DNA of 64,000 nucleotides. Source: Anaerobiospirillum succiniciproducens DSM 6400. GTDB taxonomy: Bacteria; Pseudomonadota; Gammaproteobacteria; Enterobacterales; Succinivibrionaceae. The notes under the pieces are model-generated. The model searched no databases. It was given only the letters and a program-made list of their open reading frames with translations, and was not told the origin of the DNA. Of the stretch, positions 46,501-56,595 are shown one piece after another (position 1 is the stretch's first letter; each line of letters begins with the position of its first letter). The DNA lies in NCBI RefSeq assembly GCF_000482845.1, contig NZ_AXWV01000021.1, forward strand, positions 1-64,000, in the 5' to 3' direction. The position numbers and the translations under genes are program-made.

Positions 46501-47850
46501 GGCATGTGAGTTTGTGGGGAGTCGAGGTTAAAGATCTCTGTCTCTGATCTTTCATAACAATTGGTTTGAAGAATAAAAGCAACCATCTGAGCAAGTTAAT
46601 GACTCTCAGTAGCAAGTTTTGAACAGTCAGCGCCTGTGATGTTGAAGTCGTAGGATTGAGCAGATCTAATTTCATTGTTTGAGATCGTCACAACGTAATT
46701 GAGCCTATTTCGTTGGTTATGATCTTAAGATCATGGGCAAGATAAAGCTAATACCCAATAAAGCACCGGTGTAGTGAGCTCTAGGTTTGATGTCTGGGCA
46801 TAAATTTAGAGCAGCATTTAGCGGTAAGTTATCTAGATTAAGAAATTGCAATTGTCCAAGAAGGCTTAAATAACAGGTTAATTGAACAATGCTAATAATC
46901 TTAAAGTGATCTTTTAGCTTAATGTGTTGTATGCGGCTATGGTTATGACCGTGCTTTTGGGTGTATTTAGTGGCAGTGCACAGTTGGTAAGTTTTCGTAT
47001 TGAGAATATGTCATATGTAGAAAGGGCATATTTATAGGCTATATACCCTGATAAAGAGCCGAATTTGCATGTGTATCTAGATGATGTGCAATAGGTGTGC
47101 ATTAATAGCAAATTTTTTTCATATAGTGGCTCTAAAATCCCAGTCTGATAGCTCAAAAACCCTTGTTAGACAAGGGTTACAGTATGTAGCGCTAGCTTAT
47201 TAGAGTTTGTGTAATTATTATTTGGGAAGATGATTATCTGGAACCATCAATGCATATACGCTGATTTACATGGTATTTGTAACATCAATTGTTATGACTT
47301 TGTTATCATTAAAATGGCTTAAAACAAGGGCGAACTGATGGTGAGTGGGCTTGGCGATAGCAGTATTATGTTTAAATAACTTTTCTTAGTTTATGTCCTA
47401 AAAATAAGATGTCAGACAAGATCGTGATCGTGCACTTTGAGCACGAAAATAATGCGCAAGCTTAATTTCCATCTATATTTGTTTATGTGTGCTCGTGCAC
47501 ATATTTAAAACTTTTCAAAAAGTGAAAGTAATTATCATGTTGCTAGTGTGTTAGATTAGTAACTATAGAACAATGCAATAAGGAGCTCTTTCTCCATTTA
47601 TGGGATCAGGGCTTTTTTTACGTCTGTTGCATTTATGGCGCTGTTATAGTGCATTTTGAATGTTGTGAACCTTTCCTTTGGATTTGTAAACCATGCTTCG
47701 AGCGAGTTATGCATGGTTGCGGCATTTTCAAGCACCGTTAGTCAGCTGTGCAATTAAGCGCTTGTACTTGTGAGCTACAACATCACTTGTTTGTGATTAT
47801 TAATACTGTAGTTGAAATTACAACGCGCTTTAACATGGATTGGGCATGTT
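46501..47850. other. 1.3-kb AT-rich spacer
   Basis: No credible gene on either strand. The only notable item is a minus-strand terminator-like hairpin at 47152-47178. Confidence 0.45.
47152..47178 (-). terminator. Minus-strand terminator without an assigned gene
   Basis: AACCCTTG-TTAGA-CAAGGGTT (47158-47178). Read on the minus strand it is followed by TTTTTGAGC. No minus-strand gene lies upstream of it, so it may end an unannotated small RNA. Confidence 0.55.
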
Positions 47851-48690
47851 ATGAAGTTTAGAAGTATATTTAAGAACAAGAGTTCTAGTTTAAAAAAGAG
47901 TGTTCTTGCAAGCTTTATGGCGATTAGTGCTTTGTTTGCCTCTTCTGCAGCTCAGGCTGATGGCGAACTTGAGCACGTGACCCTTACCGTTTTGGTTAAC
48001 CCTCTCGGTGCGCCGCAGGCATTTTTAAAGGATGATTTTCAGCGACCATATGGCATTGATGTTGATGTCATTTATGAGCTGCAGCGTCGTTTAGGTTTTA
48101 AGCTGACTGAGAATCGCATCTTTGTTCTTGATCGCCCTTCATCACAAAAGAGATTACGTGAAGGTAGCGCTGATCTTTTTGCTGGTGGTGTATCTCGCAC
48201 TACTGAGCGTATGAAGACATTTGATTTTACCCCTGTGTACTATGCTTCTAGTATGGGTGTGATGTTCAATCCTAAGCGCCATCCAAATATCAAGAATGTT
48301 ACTGATATCAAGGGTTTGCGCATTGGTGCATCATCTGGATCAACATCTGCTAAGTATGTTGAAATGCTCGGTGCTACGCCTGTGCCATTTACCAATGCAA
48401 TTCAAGCTTACTTCCATGTCTTTACTGGTGATCTTGATGGCGTGCTCTTTGACCGTCCACCACTTGCTGGTTTTGCCCATGACATGAAGTGGGATGAGTT
48501 TGCTGTAACTCCTGAGGCAGCTTTAGGTCGTGAGTCCTGTAAGTACGCGATTATGATGCCAAAGGGATCAAAGTATAAAGACGTTATCAGCAATGAAATT
48601 TCAGAGATGATTAGCGATGGTACAATCGATAAGATTCTTTTGAAGTGGCATTCTGCTGAGATGTCAGTTTTCAATTCTGAAAACTATTAA
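47851..48690 (+). CDS. Periplasmic solute-binding protein, family 3 (orphan, paralogue)
   Basis: 279 residues with a Sec signal (basic KFRSIFKNK, core VLASFMAISALFA, cleavage after AQA). The mature part parallels the gene at 45064: RPYGIDVDVIYELQRRLGF, a DLFAGGVSRTTERMKTFDFT region typical of amino acid binding proteins, LRIGASSGSTSAKYVE, and TGDLDGVLFDRPPL. Again no permease or ATPase is near. The upstream TTG frame start (47812) is unlikely. The chemoreceptor gene follows by 690 bases. Confidence 0.87.
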   Translation: MKFRSIFKNKSSSLKKSVLASFMAISALFASSAAQADGELEHVTLTVLVNPLGAPQAFLKDDFQRPYGIDVDVIYELQRRLGFKLTENRIFVLDRPSSQKRLREGSADLFAGGVSRTTERMKTFDFTPVYYASSMGVMFNPKRHPNIKNVTDIKGLRIGASSGSTSAKYVEMLGATPVPFTNAIQAYFHVFTGDLDGVLFDRPPLAGFAHDMKWDEFAVTPEAALGRESCKYAIMMPKGSKYKDVISNEISEMISDGTIDKILLKWHSAEMSVFNSENY

Positions 48691-49381
48691 GATTGCACTT
48701 ATTAAGTCTGTTTTTTGTCTTGACTGTAATGATGCTTGTGTACAATGCCCAATATTGTGCACGGTACATAATTTTAATCGTTAAGAAAGATGAGTAATGG
48801 TTATGTAACCGTTTCTCATCCTAGTCAAGATATAAAATTGATAAAATATCGCTATTTTGAGCGCTTTTGCACCAGTTTGGTAGCACTAAGCTCATTCATA
48901 TACGTTCTTGCCCTGTCGTTTAGAAAGGAGAGCAAGGACACAAATGCTTGCGTTGTATATGATTTTGCACTTGATAAGTGCTTATTACGGCGTAAACTAG
49001 AATAGCTATTTTTTTAGCTTTTACTCAAATTAAGAGTAAGGCTAAATGCTTTAGCTGAAGATTATTGCGAGCTGCTGAGTATTAACCTGCCTTTTAGAGT
49101 TTTGCTTAGTAGTTAGAGTTAGCATGTAGCCGTTGGATATCCACAAGGTCAGATATCAAAGGTTGCGCAGTAAGTCATTCTTTAGATTGGCTTTATTGAT
49201 GCATTATGCTGCTTTACTATTAAAGTTCATCTTGCGTCTTTCGTTACCTCAGTTTACGAGTCAGGCTGCATGTCTTTCACCTTGACCTTCGGTGGACCAT
49301 TAGAACAAATGCTTATGATCTGCTGACTTGTCTTATATAGTTGACGAGTACTCACATTATGCTGGAGCTGGAGAGTAATCC
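48691..49381. other. Spacer before the chemoreceptor gene
   Basis: Contains a 71-codon frame (48790-49005) with one hydrophobic segment but only a weak ribosome binding site; I do not annotate it. No repeat array is seen. Confidence 0.4.
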
Positions 49382-51010
49382 ATGTCATTTTTAGATAACG
49401 TTAAAATCAGAACCAAGCTGATGCTTGGCTTCGGTGTCATTTTGTTCTTAACATGCTGTATTTCAGCAATTGCCGTACGTGCATTGTTTGCAAGTACAGA
49501 TGTAGCAGATCATGTACGCTTCCTTATCGATACACGATTTGAGCGTGCTGTTAAGATTAATGCTGACATTGTTGCAGCAAATAACGCCCTCTTTGAGTAT
49601 CTGACCCCAGGCAACTTAGATGATGCTCGTCGTATTGAGTCTGAGAATAATCTTAAGATTATCGTAAAGACTCTTGATGATTTAACTAATCAACAGAACG
49701 TTACAGCACGTGCTGAGATCGATCAGTTAACTCAAATGGGCCACAAGTACAACGAGTTATATGAGCTGGTTGTGTCAAATCTGGTTGAGGCCGGTAAGCC
49801 ATATGATGCTTTAGCATTCTTCCTCTCTGAGATGCACCCAATCTGTCAAGAGATGGTTGTTATTACCCACAAAATGAATGGTGTTGTGGTTAAGAACATT
49901 AAAGAGGAGGTTGAGGGTCTTCAGGATACTACCTCTGCATACTTAGTAATTGGTATGTCAGCGGTTGTTATCTTAATTGCTGTCATCATTGCTGCTCTGG
50001 TTTCTAACGGTATTACTCGTAACCTTCAGGCTGCTGTTAAGACTGCCAATGAAATTGCTAAGAACAATCTCAATGTTAATGTCGATGTTCGTAGCAAGGA
50101 TGAGTTTGGTGATTTAGGTGAGGCTCTGCGCTTCATGCGTAACGATCTGAGCGATTCTATTGCCTTAGTTCGTCAGAAGGCTCAGGAGCTCAACCAGGAG
50201 TTAAGGGACACCAAGATCGCAGCCAACTCAATTATGGATGCCTCCCGTGAGGCTGAGCAGCAGGCTATCTCTGTTGCTGCAGCATCAAACGAAATGGTTG
50301 CTACTACTCAGGAAATTGCTGCTAACTGTGAGCGTGCTGCAGTACTTGCCGACCAGTCAAGCAACGTAACACAGGAGAGTGTAAAGCTGATCCGTACTAC
50401 CATTAAGGATATTCGTGATCAGTCTAGCTACACCACCAATGATGCTGCTAAGGTTCAGGCTTTAGCTGACCAGACTCAGAAGATTGGTTCTATTGTTGGC
50501 ACCATTGACGAGATTGCTGCTCAGACTAACTTACTTGCTCTTAATGCTGCAATTGAGGCTGCTCGTGCTGGTGAGGCTGGCCGTGGATTTGCCGTGGTTG
50601 CTGATGAAGTTCGTGCTCTGGCATCTCGTACCTCCGCATCTACTCAAGAGATTTCATCAATGGTTAGCCAGGTTCAGAAGGATGCTTCTGAGGCAACCAG
50701 CTCTATGAGCGCATCTGTAGAGAAGATCAATGCTGTTGCTGATCGTGCTGCACGAATTGAGGATACCCTCAATAGCATCATCAACTTCGTTGCTCAGGTT
50801 AATGATCAGATTCGCATGATTGCGACCGCTGCAGAGCAGCAGACTACTGCTACCTCTGAGATTTCTGCAAACATGCAGAAGATTACCTCTGACACCGAGG
50901 AAATCGTACACTCTGCTGAGGACTCAGTAGCTCGTTGTGACGAGTCTGTTGACTCCATCGGCGATCTGGTTAAGAACCTCGCACGTTTCAAGCTTCACGA
51001 GAATCACTAA
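49382..51010 (+). CDS. Methyl-accepting chemotaxis protein
   Basis: 542-residue chemoreceptor. First membrane helix at 14-35, a mostly helical periplasmic domain of about 145 residues (four-helix-bundle type), second helix at 185-207, HAMP at about 208-262 and the cytoplasmic signalling domain, with the invariant tip [20 protein letters not shown] (377-396) and [15 protein letters not shown]. It ends HENH, lacking the NWETF-type CheR tether. GGAG lies nine bases before the ATG. It follows the two orphan binding proteins on the same strand, which suggests it may sense them, but each gene is in its own transcription unit. Confidence 0.93.
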   Translation: MSFLDNVKIRTKLMLGFGVILFLTCCISAIAVRALFASTDVADHVRFLIDTRFERAVKINADIVAANNALFEYLTPGNLDDARRIESENNLKIIVKTLDDLTNQQNVTARAEIDQLTQMGHKYNELYELVVSNLVEAGKPYDALAFFLSEMHPICQEMVVITHKMNGVVVKNIKEEVEGLQDTTSAYLVIGMSAVVILIAVIIAALVSNGITRNLQAAVKTANEIAKNNLNVNVDVRSKDEFGDLGEALRFMRNDLSDSIALVRQKAQELNQELRDTKIAANSIMDASREAEQQAISVAAASNEMVATTQEIAANCERAAVLADQSSNVTQESVKLIRTTIKDIRDQSSYTTNDAAKVQALADQTQKIGSIVGTIDEIAAQTNLLALNAAIEAARAGEAGRGFAVVADEVRALASRTSASTQEISSMVSQVQKDASEATSSMSASVEKINAVADRAARIEDTLNSIINFVAQVNDQIRMIATAAEQQTTATSEISANMQKITSDTEEIVHSAEDSVARCDESVDSIGDLVKNLARFKLHENH

Positions 51011-51048
51011 TTTATTAGTGAAGCAAATAAGAATCGTAAACTTGCGAT

Positions 51049-51083
51049 ATTGTCAGGCAGCTCCAGCTTAAGTTCCTGACAAT
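51049..51083 (+). repeat. Inverted repeat between chemoreceptor stop and terminator
   Basis: ATTGTCAGG (51049-51057) pairs with CCTGACAAT (51075-51083). It precedes the main terminator. Confidence 0.6.
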
Positions 51084-51096
51084 AGCTAACTAACAT

Positions 51097-51133
51097 AGAG
51101 CACAGTCCCTAAAAAGGCTGTGCTCTTTTTTTT
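51097..51133 (+). terminator. Strong terminator after the chemoreceptor gene
   Basis: AGAGCACAG (51097-51105) pairs with CTGTGCTCT (51118-51126), followed by seven more T residues. Confidence 0.95.
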
Positions 51134-51267
51134 GTCTTAAAGACAATCCTTGCAAAAGCATCTCTTGTAGCTATTTGTGCACGTCGATAGGGCATAGCGT
51201 TTTAGCTCTAATTAGAATGTGTAAACTTATAAGTTAAGGACATTATTCTTGTGGCAAGGAAGTAGTT

Positions 51268-53376
51268 ATGGATACACTTAAAACTCTAAGAAGGCTAAGA
51301 CGTTACGGCATCAATCCGGTGCTTATCATTGCTTTTGCGGCAATGATTATTCTTAGTTTGTCCCGTTTCATTCTTTCGCTATGGCAGTGGGAAAGTATTC
51401 CCGATGGCGGTTTTGCTACGATCTTGCTACAAGGTATTCGAGTTGACTTTGCCTCAGTATGCGCTCTATTTGGTTTACCTGTTTTGGTACTAATCTTTCT
51501 GTCTTTAGTGCCGTATCTGAGAATGCCGCGTATGGTTTTAGTAGGCATAAATGTTTACTGCAGCCTTGCCATTGCATTCTTAATCCTAAATGAGGCAGCG
51601 ACCCCAGAGTTTATTAAAGTCTTTGGTACACGCCCTAACTATATTTTCGTCCAATACATGCTCACATGGGATGACTTGGTCATTCTCCTTTGGTCTGGAC
51701 ATAAGCTTAAGCTGCTAACGATCTTTATCATCGTTATCGTTTCACTGTTTATTTCCTTTAAGCTAAGTGAAAGATTGTTACGTGGCTATCATCAGGGCCG
51801 TTTTAAGTACAACGTAATTTGTCTATTAATCGCACTGTGCACCATACCTTTAGGTGTTCGCTCCTCTTTTGAAAGCAAGCCATTTAACCCATCAATGGTT
51901 GCCTTTACAAATAATCCGTTAGTCAATGCATTGCCGCTTAATTCAAGCTATACCATTGTCTATGATGCATTCCACTTAAGAGATCTGACAGCAGGCGCGG
52001 ACTCTACATATAAGATTATGTCAGATGCTCAGGCTTTTGAGGGCGTGCTTAGCTTATCTAAACGTGCGCAAGATCCTGACACTAGCAGACTCGTTTGTCG
52101 TATCAATCAGTTTATTAATCCAGTTGATGGTATCTACAATGGCTACCTTAACAATGGAACACGGCGTCCTATATCGCGTGATGACGCGCTTAAGGCAGGT
52201 AAAAAGCCACGTAAAGATCCATACAATGTAGTGATTATTATTGAAGAGTCATTAGGCGACGAGTTCTTAAAGTCTCAAGGTGGTATTGGCGTAACACCAA
52301 ATTTAGAGGCGTTACGTGATAAAGGCTGGTGGTTTGAAAATATGTATGCAACCGGCCATAGAACCACGCGTGGTATTGAGGCAGTTGCAGCCTCTTTCAC
52401 TCCGTCTTCGCAACTTAGTATCGTGCAACACGTACAGCCTGAAACACCTTATGCCACTTTAGCTGAGATCTTCAGTCAGCATGGCTTTGACACCTCATTC
52501 ATCTATGGTGGTGATAGTCAGCTGTACAACATGAAAACATTCTTTATGCATAATGGCACTGCCAAAGTTATCGATGAAAGAGACTTTGAAGATCCACAGT
52601 ATGTAGGATCGTGGGGTGTGTCCGATGAAGATCTCTTTAACAAAGCTCATCAGTACTATAGTGACTTACACAAGCAATCAAAGCACTTCTTCTCAGTAAT
52701 ACTTACTACTTCTCTGCGTGATCCTTATGATATTCCTGACGATAAGGTCAGCTTAGATGGCATTGAGACAACTAATGAGGATCGTGATCTTGCAGCTAAG
52801 TATGCAGACTATGCTCTAGGCAAGTTCTTAGAACAAGCTGCTAATGAGGGCTATTACCAAGATACTATTTTCTTGGTGATCGCTAACCACGTATCTTCGG
52901 TAAAACCAGGTATGGAATTTCCTGTTGATGACTTTACCATCCCGGCTGTGATCATTGCTCCTAATGTCATGCCTCATGTAGATCACCGCCAAGTAAGTCA
53001 GATTGATATGGGTATGACCTTGCTTGCTTTAAATGGCATCAAGGGATCAGTTCCAAACGTTGGTCAAGATCTCACGAACTACAATATTAAAGAGCGTGCG
53101 ATCATGCAGCTTAACAACACCTTTGCTCTGCTTATTGGTGATCGTATGATTGAGCTGAGTCCTAACACTAAGCCAGTTTTTTACAATGTTGAGTATCAAG
53201 ATGGCCGTGTAATCGCGACAAAGGACACTTCTAAACGTTCTTCCGCGCAAAAAGAGGATGACGATGAACTCCTCTATCATGCAGAGCGCATCAACAACAT
53301 TGGACCTTTCATGTTTAGAACTGAGTCTATGTCCAAACGCTGCCTTCGTTTAAAAGTTCCTCAGGCTCAAAAGTAG
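51268..53376 (+). CDS. LtaS/OpgB-type membrane phosphotransferase homologue with altered active site
   Basis: 702 residues. Five or so N-terminal membrane helices (to about residue 200) precede a periplasmic sulfatase-fold domain (COG1368, phosphoglycerol/phosphoethanolamine transferase type). The first metal ligand Glu326/327 in IIIEESLGDEF and the nucleophile Thr in GHRTTRGIEA (about 366) are present, as is YGGDSQLYNM. In related proteobacterial proteins the later motifs read TTSNHRPY and VADHCASS; here they are TTSLRDPY (484) and IANHVSS (Asn540-His541), so a conserved His and a metal-binding Asp are replaced. The enzyme may have changed or lost activity. Its substrate is unknown. Confidence 0.82.
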   Translation: MDTLKTLRRLRRYGINPVLIIAFAAMIILSLSRFILSLWQWESIPDGGFATILLQGIRVDFASVCALFGLPVLVLIFLSLVPYLRMPRMVLVGINVYCSLAIAFLILNEAATPEFIKVFGTRPNYIFVQYMLTWDDLVILLWSGHKLKLLTIFIIVIVSLFISFKLSERLLRGYHQGRFKYNVICLLIALCTIPLGVRSSFESKPFNPSMVAFTNNPLVNALPLNSSYTIVYDAFHLRDLTAGADSTYKIMSDAQAFEGVLSLSKRAQDPDTSRLVCRINQFINPVDGIYNGYLNNGTRRPISRDDALKAGKKPRKDPYNVVIIIEESLGDEFLKSQGGIGVTPNLEALRDKGWWFENMYATGHRTTRGIEAVAASFTPSSQLSIVQHVQPETPYATLAEIFSQHGFDTSFIYGGDSQLYNMKTFFMHNGTAKVIDERDFEDPQYVGSWGVSDEDLFNKAHQYYSDLHKQSKHFFSVILTTSLRDPYDIPDDKVSLDGIETTNEDRDLAAKYADYALGKFLEQAANEGYYQDTIFLVIANHVSSVKPGMEFPVDDFTIPAVIIAPNVMPHVDHRQVSQIDMGMTLLALNGIKGSVPNVGQDLTNYNIKERAIMQLNNTFALLIGDRMIELSPNTKPVFYNVEYQDGRVIATKDTSKRSSAQKEDDDELLYHAERINNIGPFMFRTESMSKRCLRLKVPQAQK

Positions 53377-53394
53377 ACACATTAACATCACCAG

Positions 53395-53680
53395 CTGCAG
53401 CTAAAAGTGCCTAAGGATCATAAGTTGGCACAATCAAGTTCTTAGCTGCAGCTAGAAGTGACGAAGGGGTATAGGTAGGCTCAGCTAAGTTCCCATCTGC
53501 AGCTAAAAGTGCCTAAGGATCATGAGTAGGTACAATCAAGTTCTTAGCAACAGATAGAAAGATCCTAAGGATCATAAGACGGTACAGCCAAGTCTAAGCT
53601 GCAGCTAGAAGTGCCTAAGGATCATGAGTAGGTACAATCAAGTTCTTAGCTGCAGCTAGAAGTGACCATGGGCTATGAAG
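53395..53680. repeat. 51-bp tandem repeat, six copies
   Basis: CTGCAGCTA (or a close variant) recurs at 53395, 53446, 53497, 53548, 53599 and 53650, exactly 51 bases apart. The unit contains AGCTGCAGCT (palindrome), CCTAAGGATCAT and CAATCAAGTTCTTAG. All six frames have stops, so it is non-coding. It starts 19 bases after the phosphotransferase stop. Confidence 0.95.
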
Positions 53681-53898
53681 ATGTTTTTTATTCGAGCTAA
53701 AGGTGTAGCCTAAATTATTTAAGATCATTTGCAGTTTGTGAATTTACTTTGTAGCTTGTGCATGCTTTTTTGCTAGATTTGGTTGGTTGTATTTGTGGTA
53801 AGAAAAGATAGCAAGAGGCTACAACTGGCGATCTATCTAGGCTTGAGATGGCATGCTGGTATGACTTAATTTATAGTTGTTGAAAAGTTAGAAAAGCG

Positions 53899-53929
53899 TT
53901 AACAAAATCACAAATCTATATGCTAAAAT
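53899..53929 (+). promoter_or_regulatory. Possible rpsB promoter
   Basis: TTAACA (53899-53904), a 19-base spacer and TGCTAAAAT (extended -10, TAAAAT at 53924-53929). It would give a leader of about 770 bases, unusually long. Confidence 0.4.
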
Positions 53930-54227
53930 GATGTGCCTTTTGCTATGAAATAGCTCCTAAATGCTATTCATACGAGATTCGATACAAAAGCTCTTTGAGA
54001 TGCAAAAAGCAAAGAGTGGCTGTATGTAAGAGGCGGAAGAATTTTTTTAACCTCCAAGTTTAAAAACACACACTGTTCATTAACGCCAAAACAGGGTGCC
54101 GAACGTTTTTTAAAGTTGGTCATGCGCTATATAAGCTAGTTTACTTGCCCTTGTAGCGCTGCAAACTCCGGCTGAAAGTCACCCTTACTCTTCAAAGTTT
54201 GAGTCTGGGTAGCAGCAGAGAAGCCTT

Positions 54228-54306
54228 AAGTTCTTGCAGGTAGAGCCACTGCGGATACCGCAGCTGCCCTACGATTGGAGCCTGTGTTCAAGAATGCTGT
54301 TTCTTG
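54228..54306 (+). promoter_or_regulatory. Structured rpsB leader with alternative hairpins
   Basis: TTCTTGCAGG (54231-54240) can pair with CCTG (54281-54284) and CAAGAA (54289-54294), enclosing an inner CTGCGG/CCGCAG hairpin. CAAGAA can instead pair with the downstream TTCTTG (54301-54306). The two folds exclude each other. The remaining leader to 54709 has no gene I can support. Confidence 0.4.
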
Positions 54307-54709
54307 TCCATTGACCGTCATTTCTGCCTTAGGCTTTATCTTAGGAGACCACACTTCTTCCATTAAAGACAAGCTATCGAGTGTAAGACCGTACTGATAG
54401 AGCAAGCTAGTCTTGTTTAAAGAGTAAACTGACGTGGAGTGTTAGCTAATCTTTTTAATCTGTCTACGGCGGAGGGATAGCAGGCTTTAATCTCACCTAG
54501 AGTTATTTCGTATTGCATTACAAGGTCATGGTTACCATGATGTAGAGGGCAGTGGGATGATTTAAGCGTCGGCGCTAAGATGTCGACGCTGATACCACTC
54601 TTTAGCAATAGCGGTATAAAGGATGAGATAAACGATAGTCTTTAAGCGTACGGTTTGTTAGGCGGAGCAGTGGAGGCATAACCCACTACTACAAGATAGG
54701 TATACTTAA

Positions 54710-55456
54710 ATGTCAAATATTTCGATGCGTGATATGTTACAGGCCGGTGTTCACTTCGGTCACCAGACCCGTTACTGGAACCCAAAGATGAAGCAGTACA
54801 TCTTCGGTGCTCGTAATGGCGTACATATCATCAACCTCGAGAAGACTGTTAAGTGCTACGAAGACGCTCTTAACTTCTTAGGTTCAACTGTTGCTAAGAA
54901 GGGCAAGATCTTATTCGTTGGTACCAAGCGCGCTGCCTCTGACAAGGTTGGTCCAGCTGCTCAGGCTTGCGATCAGTACTACGTTGATCACCGCTGGTTA
55001 GGTGGCATGCTCACCAACTGGAAGACTGTTCGTCAGTCAATCAAGCGCTTAAAGGAGCTTGAGATCCAGTCTGCTGACGGCACCTTTGATAAGCTGACCA
55101 AGAAGGAAGCTTTATTACGTACCCGTGAGCTCGAGAAGCTCAACCGTTCATTAGGCGGTATCAAGGACATGGGCGGCCTTCCAGATGCATTATTCGTTAT
55201 CGATGCTGAAGTAGAGCACATCGCTATTAAGGAAGCTAACAACCTCGGTATCGACGTTGTTGCTGTAGTTGACACCAACTCTTCCCCAGATGGCGTTCAG
55301 TACGTAATCCCAGGTAACGACGATGCTATCCGCGCTATCGACCTCTACTTAAAGGGCGCTGTTGAGGCAATCAACGCTGCTCGTGCTTCTATGGCTCGTG
55401 CTGAGGCTGAGATGCCAGTTGAGGCTGAGGTTAAGGCTGAGGAAGCTCAGGCTTAA
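54710..55456 (+). CDS. rpsB: 30S ribosomal protein S2
   Basis: 248 residues (E. coli 241). Family hallmarks: [22 protein letters not shown] at the start, [13 protein letters not shown] and [14 protein letters not shown]. The C-terminal tail is Ala/Glu-rich. It leads the rpsB-tsf-pyrH-frr group. Confidence 0.98.
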   Translation: MSNISMRDMLQAGVHFGHQTRYWNPKMKQYIFGARNGVHIINLEKTVKCYEDALNFLGSTVAKKGKILFVGTKRAASDKVGPAAQACDQYYVDHRWLGGMLTNWKTVRQSIKRLKELEIQSADGTFDKLTKKEALLRTRELEKLNRSLGGIKDMGGLPDALFVIDAEVEHIAIKEANNLGIDVVAVVDTNSSPDGVQYVIPGNDDAIRAIDLYLKGAVEAINAARASMARAEAEMPVEAEVKAEEAQA

Positions 55457-55507
55457 TCTTACTGAAGGTAGTTGTTGACTATCTTTAGCAATAGAGAATT
55501 ACACCTT

Positions 55508-55558
55508 CAAGCAAGCGACGCTGTTATGAATATTTGCTCCTAACAGTGTCCTTGCTTG
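55508..55558 (+). promoter_or_regulatory. Long hairpin in the rpsB-tsf spacer
   Basis: CAAGCAAG (55508-55515) pairs with CTTGCTTG (55551-55558), and CGCTGTTA with TAACAGTG inside it, with one small internal loop. There is no T-run. It may protect or process the rpsB mRNA end. Confidence 0.6.
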
Positions 55559-55647
55559 TGTCATATGACTGGGCTTAAAACGATGATCATGACTACATAT
55601 TATTTCGTAGCTGCTCGTACATACGGCCCGAGGTCAGATTTCTAAAC

Positions 55648-55673
55648 AAAGGCAGGTTACCCCCTGCCTTTTT
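55648..55673 (+). terminator. Attenuator between rpsB and tsf
   Basis: AAAGGCAGG (55648-55656) pairs with CCTGCCTTT (55663-55671) and runs into a T-run, 24 bases before the tsf ATG. It likely reduces tsf transcription relative to rpsB. Confidence 0.75.
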
Positions 55674-55696
55674 CAAAACTACACAAGGAATGAACA

Positions 55697-56581
55697 ATGG
55701 CTAACGTAACCGCTGCCCTCGTTAAAGAGTTACGCGACATTACTGGCGCAGGCATGATGGATTGTAAGAAGGCTTTAGTTGCTACCGACGGTAACATCGA
55801 GGCCGCAATCGAAGAGATGCGTAAGTCTGGCGCTTTAAAGGCTGCTAAGAAGGCAACTCGTACTGCTGCTGAAGGTATCATCGTTTCCGCTCACGAAGGC
55901 AATCAGGTTGTTTTAGTTGAGGTTAACTCTGAGACCGACTTTGCTGCTAAGAATGCAGAGTTCGTAGAGTTCGCTGAGAAGGTTGCTCAGATCGCATTAA
56001 AGACCGAAGGCGAGTGCGTTGAGACCTTAAAGGCTGCTAAGTACGACGACAAGCAGACCGTTGGTGAGGCTTTAACCGCTTTAATTGCTAAGATCGGTGA
56101 GAACTTAGGCATCCGTCGTATCTTCCGCGTTACCGGTGACGTATTAGGTATCTACGTTCACTCCAACAAGCGCATCGGCGTTGTTACCGTATTAGAAGGC
56201 GGTGACGCTGATCTTGCTAAGAACGTTGCTATGCACGTTTGCGCTTCCAAGCCAGATTTCGTTAACCCAGAAGACGTATCTGCTGATGTTGTTGAGAAAG
56301 AGCGTCAGATCCAGATCGAGATCGCTGTTAACTCTGGCAAGCCAAAAGAGATCGCCGAGAAGATGGTTGAGGGCCGCATGAAGAAGTTCACCGGTGAAGT
56401 TTCCTTAACCGGTCAGCCATTCGTAATGGATCCTTCTGTATCTGTTGGCGAAATGCTCAAGCAGCACGGTGCTACTGCTAAGTCATTCATCCGTGTAGAA
56501 GTAGGCGAAGGCATCGAGAAGAAGGAAGACGACTTCGCTGCTGAGGTTCAGGCTCAGATCGCAGCTGCTGCCAACAAGTAA
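55697..56581 (+). CDS. tsf: Elongation factor Ts
   Basis: Nucleotide exchange factor for EF-Tu. 294 residues (E. coli 283). N-terminal UBA-like domain with [16 protein letters not shown], then [13 protein letters not shown] and the core dimerisation region ending in a [27 protein letters not shown] stretch. AAGGA precedes the ATG. pyrH begins 14 bases after its stop. Confidence 0.98.
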   Translation: MANVTAALVKELRDITGAGMMDCKKALVATDGNIEAAIEEMRKSGALKAAKKATRTAAEGIIVSAHEGNQVVLVEVNSETDFAAKNAEFVEFAEKVAQIALKTEGECVETLKAAKYDDKQTVGEALTALIAKIGENLGIRRIFRVTGDVLGIYVHSNKRIGVVTVLEGGDADLAKNVAMHVCASKPDFVNPEDVSADVVEKERQIQIEIAVNSGKPKEIAEKMVEGRMKKFTGEVSLTGQPFVMDPSVSVGEMLKQHGATAKSFIRVEVGEGIEKKEDDFAAEVQAQIAAAANK

Positions 56582-56595
56582 TAGAGGCATAGCAG

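Noticed and set aside
46914-47156. 80-codon minus-strand frame
   Set aside because: It begins at the stem of the minus-strand terminator and lacks a ribosome binding site.
48790-49005. 71-codon frame with one hydrophobic segment
   Set aside because: Weak ribosome binding site and no supporting context. It may be real, but I cannot show it.
54216-54227. 6S RNA, because GAGAAGCCTTAA matches a conserved E. coli 6S stretch
   Set aside because: Only this short box matches. I could not form the closing stem or central bubble of 6S around it.
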